Positions 1 through 5,775 of a stretch of 7,393 bases of DNA are shown in pieces. Position numbers and translations under genes: made by a program. The stretch spans positions 1 through 7,393 of the forward strand of contig JANYFQ010000275.1 of the NCBI GenBank assembly GCA_025362615.1, given 5' to 3'. The notes beneath the pieces are model-generated. The model made no database searches. It was not told the origin of the DNA and worked only from the letters and a program-made list of their open reading frames with translations. This DNA is from Hymenobacter sp. Its GTDB lineage: Bacteria; Bacteroidota; Bacteroidia; Cytophagales; Hymenobacteraceae. Positions within the stretch are counted from its first letter, which is position 1, and every line of letters begins with the position of its first letter.

Positions 1-68
1 GGGCACCCGACCTGCGCCAACTCCTGCAAAACCCCCTCATTCCCGCGTTGGTGGGGGCGAGTGCGTAA
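1..68 (+). CDS. C-terminal end of an upstream gene, product unknown (partial)
   Basis: The frame with codons starting at base 3 is open from the window edge and stops with TAA at 66-68. It encodes the 21-residue tail APDLRQLLQNPLIPALVGASA. The composition is ordinary protein (Leu, Pro, Ala, no Cys or Trp run), whereas the competing frame 1 reads as a Cys/Trp-rich string. The stop lies just before the heptamer repeat at 87, a natural place for a gene to end. Too little is present to name a family. The call rests on reading frame and composition only. Confidence 0.45.
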   Translation, partial: APDLRQLLQNPLIPALVGASA

Positions 69-86
69 GTCCTATGTTGAAGGTTT

Positions 87-224
87 TGGGTGTTCGGTGT
101 TGGGTTTTAGGTGTTGGGCGCTAACTTGTTCCTTAACCGAACACCGAACACCGAACACCGAACACCGAACACCCAACACCCAACACCCAACACCCAACAC
201 CCAACACCCAACACCCAACACCCC
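87..224. repeat. Head-to-head heptamer repeat array (foldback)
   Basis: The right part is a tandem array in one 7-bp phase. A degenerate TAACCGA (134-140) is followed by four perfect ACACCGA units (141-168), seven perfect ACACCCA units (169-217) and a degenerate ACACCCC (218-224). The left part (87-121) is five heptamers in the opposite orientation: TGGGTGT, TCGGTGT, TGGGTTT, TAGGTGT, TGGGCGC. A 12-base spacer (122-133) separates the two, so a transcript or single strand could fold into an imperfect hairpin. Because 7 is not a multiple of 3, the array is free of stops and makes a spurious open frame reading TEHRTPN/TQHPTPN upstream of the protease. This looks like non-coding repeat DNA; its function is unknown. 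Confidence 0.93.
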
Positions 225-306
225 AAGTCAGAGCGCGACAGCTCTGCGGTGGCAGCACAGCTTGGTGGTACACCGTTTCCCCCACTTCACGAAGTTTCGG
301 ACAAAA

Positions 307-334
307 TTTCTTACTTTTAGACCCTTAAACTTTG
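307..334 (+). promoter_or_regulatory. Possible Bacteroidota-type promoter for the metalloprotease gene
   Basis: The AT-rich stretch before the protease gene contains TTAAACTTTG (325-334). Its end resembles the -7 element TAnnTTTG of Bacteroidota housekeeping promoters, with one mismatch or one extra base depending on alignment. A TTT at 307-309 lies at about the right distance for the TTG -33 element. This would put the transcript start near 340, leaving a short pyrimidine-rich leader before the ATG at 364. No Shine-Dalgarno sequence is present, as is common in this phylum. The match is imperfect. Confidence 0.35.
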
Positions 335-363
335 TTTTCTCCCCCCAACCCCCTCCAACCTTC

Positions 364-3300
364 ATGCGTGTAACCTTACCTTTTGGCCCGTGCAGCCTTC
401 GGCTGGCTGGCCTGGCCGGTGTGCTGAGCCTCGGCACTTCTTTCGGGGCAGCCGCCCAGGCCGTGCTCTGGCGCGACAACCCTGAGCAGCCCGCCACCAC
501 GGCGGCCTACAAAGCCCAACTTCGCACGTACCGGGCGATTGACGTGCAAATGCCCGCGCTGCGGGCGGCGCTGCTGGCTGCCCCGGCCGAAAACGGGGCC
601 GGCGTGCGTACCTCGACGGTCGTCATCGCGCTGCCCACGCCCACGGGCGGCACCGAGCGGTTTCGTATTTCGCAGGTCACGGTGATGCACCCGTTGCTGG
701 CGGCCAAGTACCCCAGCATCAAAACCTATCAGGGTCAGGGCATCGAAGACCCCTCGGCCATTGCCCGGCTCGACGTGAGCCCGGCCGGCTTCCACGCCAT
801 GGTGAGCGGCCTGCACGGGCGCTACTACATCGACCCCGCCGTGCGTTGGGGCGACGACGTACACCATCTCGTTTTCAGCCGCGAGGCCATGAAGCCGCAG
901 GCGTTCGTGTGCGAGCAAGACCCGCTTAGCGTGGCCACGCCCGGCACGGCTGCGCCGGTGCTGCCGGCGCTGCGGCAGTCGAACGGCACCATCCTCAAAA
1001 CCTATCGCCTCGCCCTGGCCAACTCCTACGAGTACGCCACGGCCGTGGGCGGCACGGCCACGGCCGTGGCGGCGGCCAAAGTCACGTCGCTCAACCGCGT
1101 GAATGGCGTGTACGAGCGGGAGGTAGCCGTGAGGATGGTGTTGGTACCCAACAACAACCTGCTCGATTTCGTCCGCAACGGGGCCAACCTGCCCAACCCG
1201 GTGTACAGCGATGCCAACGGCGGCGCCATGCTGAACCAGAACCAGACCAACGTGGACCGCGTGATTGGCAACGGCAACTACGACATCGGCCACGTTTTCA
1301 GCACCGGCGGCGGCGGCATTGCCCAGAAGCCTTCGGTGTGCATCAACTCGGGCAAGGCGCGGGGCGTGACGGGTTCGCCCCAGCCCGTGGGCGATGCCTT
1401 CGACATTGACTACGTAGCCCACGAGATGGGGCACCAGTTCAACTGCAACCACACGTTCAACAACAACTCGGGCGGGAGCTGCGCCGGCAACCGGGCCGCC
1501 GTTACGGCTTACGAGCCGGGCAGCGGCGTGACCATCATGGCCTACGCCGGCATTTGCTCGCCCGAAGATTTTGCCCAGAACAGCATCGACATCTTCCACT
1601 CGGCCAGCTTCGACGAGGTGCTGTTCCTCATCAACGGCAGCGCCAACGCCTGCGCTGCGCGGACGCCCACCAACAACCGCCCGCCGGTAGCCGGCAACAC
1701 GGGGGCCTACACCATCCCGAAAAGCACCCCGTTCGCCCTCACTGGCACGGCCACCGATGCCGACAACGACCCGATGACGTACGAGTGGGAGCAGTTTGAT
1801 AAGGACGCTACGTCCACCGCAATGGCGGCCCCCAGCGGCAACCAGCCCATCTTCCGGCCCTTTTTGCCCAGCACCTCGCCCACCCGCTACTTCCCGCAGC
1901 TGAGCGACATCGCCAACAACCGCCAGACCGTCGGCGAGCGCCTGCCCACCTACGCCCGCACCATGAACTTCCGTTTTGTGGTGCGCGACAACCGCTCGGG
2001 CGGCGGCGGCGTGGACTACGGCACGGCCCAGGTGACGGTGGCTGCCAACTCCGGCCCGTTGCTCGTCACGAACCCCAACACCAGCAACGTCATCTGGCAG
2101 GCCGGCGCCCCGGCCCAGGTGGAGTGGAACCCGGCCGGCACCGACCAGGCCCCGGTCAGCGCCGCCAACGTGGACCTGCTGCTCTCGACCGACGGCGGCC
2201 TGACGTACCCCATCGTGCTGGCCACGGCCACGCCCAACGACGGCACCCAGACCATCTCGGTGCCCCTGAGCGCCCCGGCCAGCACCACGGCCCGCGTGAT
2301 GGTGCGGGCCAGCGGCAATATTTTCTTCGACATCTCGAACCAGAACTTCACCATTGAGGGCAACAGCGGCCCCACGTTCTTCCTGGCTCCGGCCGTGGCG
2401 GCGGCCAACGTCTGCCCCGGCGTGGGCACCGCAGTGGGCGTGAGCATCGGGCAGATTACCGGCTTCACCGGCACCGTGGCCCTGGGTACCGCCAACCTGC
2501 CCAACGGCTTCACGGTGAGCTACGCGCCGGCCAGCGCGGCGGCCGGGGCCAGCACCACGGCTACCATCAGCGCCGGTGCCGGCGTGGCAGCCGGCACCTA
2601 CCAGATTACCCTCACCGGCACGAGTGGCGGCGTGACGCGCCGGCAAACGGTGAGCATCACGGTGGCCCCGGTGCCCACGTTGGCGGCCACGGCCCAGTCG
2701 CCGTCCACGACGCCGGCGCTGGCCATTCAGCGCCCGCGCTTTACGTGGTCGGCGGTGCCGAACGCGGCTACGTACGAGTTGCAGGTGTCCACGTCCAGCA
2801 CCTTTGTGGCTGGCCCCGGCACCGTTACCTACACTATCACCGGCACCACCTTCACGCCGGCGGCCAACCTGGCCCCGCGCACCACTTACTACTGGCGCGT
2901 ACGCGGCCTGAGTGCCTGCGGCAGTGCGCCGTACTCGACCACGCTCAGCTTCGTGACCGGCGACCAGACCTGCGCCCAAACGCCGGCCACCAACGTGCCG
3001 CGCAGCATTTCGGCCGGTGCCCCGGTCACGGTGACGTCGGTCATCAACATCACCAACGCGGCCCGCGTGGCCGACGTGCGGGTGCGCAACCTCTTCATTG
3101 AGCACAGCGCCGTGAACGAGATTGAAGTGACCCTCACCAACCCCGCCGGGGCCAGCGTGGTGCTCATTCCGCGCAACGCCTGCCCGGCCGGCGACGACTA
3201 CCACCTCGACTTCGACGACCTGGCCACCTCTGCCTTCGCCTGCCCGGCCAGCAACAGCGGCAGCTACCGCCCGGCCTCGCCCCTGAGCGCCCTGGCCGGC

Positions 3301-3969
3301 AGCCCCGCCAACGGCAACTGGACGCTGACCGTCACCGACAACACCGCCGGCAACAGTGGCCGCCTCACCTCCTGGGGCCTCGACCTCTGCACTTTGGCCG
3401 AAGCCCCCGATGCCCCAACCTCCCTCGTGGCCACGTACCTGGGCTGGACGGCCGCCCGCGGCGGTGAGAACGAACTGCTCTGGACCATCCCCAGCACCGG
3501 CGCCCCGGTGCAATACTACGAAATTCAACGCTCGTACCTCACGAATAACAACTGGGCTACTATCGTCCCCAACTGGCCCGTTATCAACGGGGCTTACTAC
3601 CTCGACAACGTGGCCCTGAGCGGCCGTTACTTCTACCGCGTTCGCTCGTGCAACGCCGTGGGTTGCTCGGAGTGGACGGCCGAAGCCTCGGTGCTCCAAG
3701 CCCGCGTGTCGGCCCAGCAGGCCGGCATCACGGTGGCCCCCAACCCCAGCACCGGCGTGTTCGTGCTGACCGTGGACAACGCCCAGCGCGGTGCCCTGGC
3801 CCTGCGCGTGACCGATGCCCTCGGCCGCACCGTGCGGAGCGAGCAGCTCACCAAATCGGCCGCCGCCCTCCAGTACGCCGTGGACCTGAGCAACCTCGCT
3901 CCCGGCGTGTACAACCTGCACCTGGCCCTGCCCGATGGCACCGTGGTAACGCGCCTGCTGAAGCAGTAA
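364..3969 (+). CDS. Secreted reprolysin-like zinc metalloprotease with P domain and T9SS sorting domain
   Basis: A 1201-residue exported protease. The ATG at 364 was chosen because a signal peptide follows at once (residues 1-33, hydrophobic core, AAAQA cleavage site); the frame stays open upstream only by running through repeat DNA. Residues 34 to about 200 look like a propeptide, with a lone Cys183 that could act as a cysteine switch. The catalytic domain (about 205-430) has HEMGHQFNCNH at 353-363, giving zinc ligands His353, His357 and His363 and catalytic Glu354, and a Met-turn MAYAGIC with Met392. This is the metzincin signature HExxHxxGxxH except that Asn360 replaces the usual Gly. Then come beta-sandwich domains (about 439-560, 563-665, 670-769), a fibronectin-III-like domain (770-866), a P domain (870-1011), another FN3-like domain (1014-1115) and a T9SS type A sorting domain (1120-1201; PNPSTG at 1126, LAPGVY at 1178). 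The protein is probably released or surface-anchored after T9SS export. Substrate unknown. Confidence 0.93.
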   Translation: MRVTLPFGPCSLRLAGLAGVLSLGTSFGAAAQAVLWRDNPEQPATTAAYKAQLRTYRAIDVQMPALRAALLAAPAENGAGVRTSTVVIALPTPTGGTERFRISQVTVMHPLLAAKYPSIKTYQGQGIEDPSAIARLDVSPAGFHAMVSGLHGRYYIDPAVRWGDDVHHLVFSREAMKPQAFVCEQDPLSVATPGTAAPVLPALRQSNGTILKTYRLALANSYEYATAVGGTATAVAAAKVTSLNRVNGVYEREVAVRMVLVPNNNLLDFVRNGANLPNPVYSDANGGAMLNQNQTNVDRVIGNGNYDIGHVFSTGGGGIAQKPSVCINSGKARGVTGSPQPVGDAFDIDYVAHEMGHQFNCNHTFNNNSGGSCAGNRAAVTAYEPGSGVTIMAYAGICSPEDFAQNSIDIFHSASFDEVLFLINGSANACAARTPTNNRPPVAGNTGAYTIPKSTPFALTGTATDADNDPMTYEWEQFDKDATSTAMAAPSGNQPIFRPFLPSTSPTRYFPQLSDIANNRQTVGERLPTYARTMNFRFVVRDNRSGGGGVDYGTAQVTVAANSGPLLVTNPNTSNVIWQAGAPAQVEWNPAGTDQAPVSAANVDLLLSTDGGLTYPIVLATATPNDGTQTISVPLSAPASTTARVMVRASGNIFFDISNQNFTIEGNSGPTFFLAPAVAAANVCPGVGTAVGVSIGQITGFTGTVALGTANLPNGFTVSYAPASAAAGASTTATISAGAGVAAGTYQITLTGTSGGVTRRQTVSITVAPVPTLAATAQSPSTTPALAIQRPRFTWSAVPNAATYELQVSTSSTFVAGPGTVTYTITGTTFTPAANLAPRTTYYWRVRGLSACGSAPYSTTLSFVTGDQTCAQTPATNVPRSISAGAPVTVTSVINITNAARVADVRVRNLFIEHSAVNEIEVTLTNPAGASVVLIPRNACPAGDDYHLDFDDLATSAFACPASNSGSYRPASPLSALAGSPANGNWTLTVTDNTAGNSGRLTSWGLDLCTLAEAPDAPTSLVATYLGWTAARGGENELLWTIPSTGAPVQYYEIQRSYLTNNNWATIVPNWPVINGAYYLDNVALSGRYFYRVRSCNAVGCSEWTAEASVLQARVSAQQAGITVAPNPSTGVFVLTVDNAQRGALALRVTDALGRTVRSEQLTKSAAALQYAVDLSNLAPGVYNLHLALPDGTVVTRLLKQ

Positions 3970-3990
3970 CCGCCCCGGTTAGCATGACCT

Positions 3991-4026
3991 AAAAATGCCC
4001 TCCCGTGCAAACGGGAGGGCATTTTT
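3991..4026. terminator. Bidirectional intrinsic terminator between convergent genes
   Basis: A perfect 16-bp stem (3991-4006 with 4011-4026) encloses the four-base loop GCAA. The stem core is CCCTCCCGT/ACGGGAGGG, flanked by AAAAA on the left and TTTTT on the right, so either strand's transcript ends in a GC-rich hairpin plus a U run. It begins 22 bases after the protease stop codon and also lies downstream of the minus-strand glycosyltransferase genes, so it should serve both transcription units. Confidence 0.93.
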
Positions 4027-4032
4027 GTTGAG

Positions 4033-4074
4033 TTACCGCCCACCCCGGTGTGGCGGGAGGCGGTAATAATTTTT
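4033..4074 (+). terminator. Possible second hairpin terminator
   Basis: TTACCGCC (4033-4040) pairs perfectly with GGCGGTAA (4059-4066), enclosing an 18-base loop that can form a further small CACC/GGTG pairing. A run of five T (4070-4074) follows after three bases, so on the plus strand this could back up the stronger terminator just upstream. The minus strand has no T run at the matching place. Function is inferred from structure only. Confidence 0.4.
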
Positions 4075-4112
4075 GCCGAAGGCTGACCCGAAACGATACT
4101 GCGCTCACTGTG

Positions 4113-4190
4113 TTCGCGCAAAGCTCGCGGAGTTCGCAGAGCCTGAACAATCAGCCTACAATTTTGCGAACTCCGCGAACTTTGCGCGAA
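4113..4190. repeat. 26-bp inverted repeat spanning the stop codon of the GT-C gene
   Basis: The left arm 4113-4138 and right arm 4165-4190 are reverse complements over 26 bases with one mismatch (C at 4124 against T expected). The loop (4139-4164) is 26 bases. The right arm itself has an internal 9-base periodicity: GCGAACTCC, GCGAACTTT, GCGCGAATT. The right arm and part of the loop are the 3' end of the minus-strand GT-C gene: the arm encodes residues 455-462, and the TGA (4153-4151) sits in the loop. The element looks like an inserted intergenic palindrome that supplies the end of the protein. A role in mRNA stability or as a repeat family is possible but not shown. Confidence 0.9.
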
Positions 4191-5551
4191 TTCATTAAGT
4201 GAAGCGTTTCCCACAGCAAATAGCCCAGCGTCAGTTCATACTCAACGGCGACCAGCCCCAGGTTTTCGGAGTAGCTGGCGGTTTGATAGGTGGCGTACGA
4301 GAGCACGGCCAAAGCCCCCCACACCAGCGGGAACCGCCAGCGCCCGAAGCAGCTCAGGGCCACTAGCGGGGTAAGATACCAGGGATGAACTACATTGGAA
4401 GTCAAGTAGTAAACGGTCAGGATTAAAAGCAGCGCTTGGGGTAGATTGGACAGCTTTGGTTGCCGCTCGCCCAGCAGCACACCGGCCCCGGCCAGCACCG
4501 CGACACCCGCCAGCAGCGGCCCCAGCCGGTGAATTTCGTTGTAGCCCGTGAGGCGGTAGCCGGCCCAGCGCAGCAAGTAATACAGGCTGGCGTTGAACTC
4601 GAAATTTTGGAAGTACAGGCCGAGGCTGCGGCCGATGTTGGCCGCCAACCCCCGCGTGGCAAACGGCGCAAACAGCAGCAGCAGGCCGCCCAGCGTGGCA
4701 GCGGCCACCAGCAGCCAGCGCCGGGCACCCAGCCGCCGCAACAACAGCGGCAGCACCACAACGGGCAGCAGCTTGGTGGCTACGGCCAGCGCCAACGCCC
4801 CCCCGGCCAGGGCCGGGCGGCGCTGCCACAGCAGCCAGCCCGCCAGCAGCCCGGCCGCCAGGGCCAACGCCTCGAAGTGCAGGTTGCCGGTCAACTCCAC
4901 CACCACCAGCGGGTGTAGGAGGTAGGCCAGCGCCCGGCGCGGCGGCTGCCCGGCAGTGGCCAGCAGGCGCAGCAACAGCCCGGCCGTCAGGGCTTCGGCG
5001 GCCAGCAGCACCAGGCGCAGCAGCAGCACAAAGCCGCGTTCCGAGTGCGGGCTGAGGCGCGTGGCTAACCAAAAAACGGCCTGGCTCGTCGGCGGATAGA
5101 CGGAGTAGTAGCGCGGCGAGTTGAGGTGCGGGTAAAGTTGCGCCAACTCCCCGGCCAGCGCCGGAGCCAGCGGCACCGGGGCGGGGCGGGCCACCAGCTC
5201 TTCGGGCCGAAACTGGAAGGGGTTCAGGCCGTTGGTTGTCAGTAGTCCATCCCAGCGGAAGCGGTAAAAATCGTCCGACCACGCCGGCAGAGCCGGCAGC
5301 CACAGCAGCCGAAAGGCCAGCGCCGCCCCCAGCCCCCAGCGCAACGGCAGCCGCGCCCACAAAAGCACTGCATAGGCCGCTGTGGCCAGCCCAAACCAGC
5401 CTAGCAACGCGCCAAAATTGGTGCGCGGCACGGCGTAGGCCAGCGCCGCGTAGGCCCCGGCCGAAGCCAGCAGCGCCAGCAGAACCAGCCACCGCCGTTG
5501 TAGCAAAAACGGCTGACTGTCAATTATTTTACTCTCAATTCCGCTTAACAC
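4151..5551 (-). CDS. GT-C family membrane glycosyltransferase (GT87/MptB-like, probable mannosyltransferase)
   Basis: A 466-residue, very hydrophobic protein with about ten or more membrane segments, starting at residues 20-41. The pattern fits GT-C enzymes that transfer a sugar from a polyprenyl-phosphate donor on the outer side of the cytoplasmic membrane. Supporting motifs: SDDFYRFRWDG at 92-102, with Asp93/Asp94 as the likely catalytic or metal-binding acids in the first large loop; YSVYPPTSQ at 149-157; HPLVVVELTGNLHFEAL at 213-229; NFEFNASLYY at 316-325; and VVHPWYL at 387-393. The donor and acceptor cannot be read from sequence; mannose is the usual annotation for relatives. The start is GTG at 5551; an ATG two bases upstream is out of frame and stops at once. 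No Shine-Dalgarno is visible. The last 12 or so residues (SRKVRGVRKIVG) come from an inverted repeat and are probably not ancestral. The gene lies 224 bp downstream of, and in the same direction as, the GT2 gene. Confidence 0.85.
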   Translation of the reverse strand: MLSGIESKIIDSQPFLLQRRWLVLLALLASAGAYAALAYAVPRTNFGALLGWFGLATAAYAVLLWARLPLRWGLGAALAFRLLWLPALPAWSDDFYRFRWDGLLTTNGLNPFQFRPEELVARPAPVPLAPALAGELAQLYPHLNSPRYYSVYPPTSQAVFWLATRLSPHSERGFVLLLRLVLLAAEALTAGLLLRLLATAGQPPRRALAYLLHPLVVVELTGNLHFEALALAAGLLAGWLLWQRRPALAGGALALAVATKLLPVVVLPLLLRRLGARRWLLVAAATLGGLLLLFAPFATRGLAANIGRSLGLYFQNFEFNASLYYLLRWAGYRLTGYNEIHRLGPLLAGVAVLAGAGVLLGERQPKLSNLPQALLLILTVYYLTSNVVHPWYLTPLVALSCFGRWRFPLVWGALAVLSYATYQTASYSENLGLVAVEYELTLGYLLWETLHLMNSRKVRGVRKIVG

Positions 5552-5570
5552 ATTGTCAATTAAATTTCAA

Positions 5571-5707
5571 CCAGTGAGGCTGTTTATAAAGCTGTTTTTG
5601 CCATAGGCGGTGCGGGCGGGCGGCTTTTCTCAGGTGGCCCGACCTGCTACCCGAAGCGGGCGGGCGGCAAAAAAAGCCGCCCGCACCTGTTCCGACTTTC
5701 TAAACAG
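5571..5707. repeat. Palindromic intergenic element with CTGTTTA(T/G)AAAG ends
   Basis: The spacer between the two glycosyltransferase genes holds an element with inverted ends: CTGTTTATAAAG (5580-5591) and CTTTCTAAACAG (5696-5707), matching at 11 of 12 positions. Inside are GC-rich inverted arms, 5609-5627 (GGTGCGGGCGGGCGGCTTT) and 5671-5687, that differ by a four-base GGCG insertion, plus a small CAGGT/ACCTG hairpin (5631-5646). The left end extends outward as CCAGTGAGG (5571-5579), and this 21-base module recurs at 7306-7326. The right end, read on the minus strand, extends to CTGTTTAGAAAGTCGG and matches 7315-7330 at 15 of 16 positions. No open frame is present. It resembles a small non-autonomous or REP-like repeat; no target-site duplication could be recognised. 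Confidence 0.75.
5660..5684. other. GC hairpin with an all-A (all-T) loop
   Basis: GCGGGCGGC (5660-5668) pairs perfectly over 9 bp with GCCGCCCGC (5676-5684) around a loop of exactly seven A (seven U on the minus-strand transcript). It competes with the wider pairing of 5609-5627 with 5671-5687, so the region has at least two mutually exclusive folds. The U run lies in the loop and not after the stem, so it is not a standard intrinsic terminator, though it could hinder read-through from the GT2 gene into the GT-C gene. Confidence 0.7.
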
Positions 5708-5714
5708 TTTCGGC

Positions 5715-5771
5715 AACAAGAAACCAGCAACCAGCAACAAGAAACCAGAAACCAGGAAATAAGAAACCACC
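5715..5771 (+). repeat. AACCAGN/AACAAGA heptamer array
   Basis: Six heptamers are in phase: AACAAGA, AACCAGC, AACCAGC, AACAAGA, AACCAGA, AACCAGG (5715-5756). A degenerate AAATAAGA and AACCACC (5757-5771) follow with a one-base shift. The array ends four bases before the stop codon of the minus-strand GT2 gene. It belongs to a different sequence family from the ACACCGA array at 87-224 but has the same 7-base period. Confidence 0.85.
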
Positions 5772-5775
5772 ACCG

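Noticed and set aside
134..224. CRISPR array
   Set aside because: The repeat unit is 7 bp with no spacers, and no cas gene is present.
284..295. Palindrome ACTTCACGAAGT as an operator
   Set aside because: Five-base arms are expected by chance over this length, and no second copy or known regulator motif supports it.
111..320. 69-codon plus-strand frame through the heptamer array
   Set aside because: Its content is mostly repeat translation (TPNTQHP); 7-bp arrays are free of stops in every frame when the unit has none.
61..363. 101-residue N-terminal extension of the protease frame from GTG at 61
   Set aside because: The extension is translated heptamer repeat and pyrimidine-rich leader, overlaps the probable stop of the upstream gene, and would bury the signal peptide that begins at the ATG at 364.
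376..3921. 1181-codon open frame antisense to the metalloprotease
   Set aside because: It is a shadow of GC-biased third positions in the real gene: Gly/His/Arg/Val-rich with no recognisable domain, opposite a gene with a full set of domain motifs.
4242..5492. 416-codon minus-strand frame overlapping the GT-C gene
   Set aside because: It is an out-of-frame Gly/Ala/Arg-rich shadow; the frame ending at 4151 has membrane helices and the GT-C motifs.
5571..5707. Insertion sequence remnant
   Set aside because: The ends are inverted, but there is no transposase fragment and no clear target duplication, so it is listed only as a palindromic repeat element.
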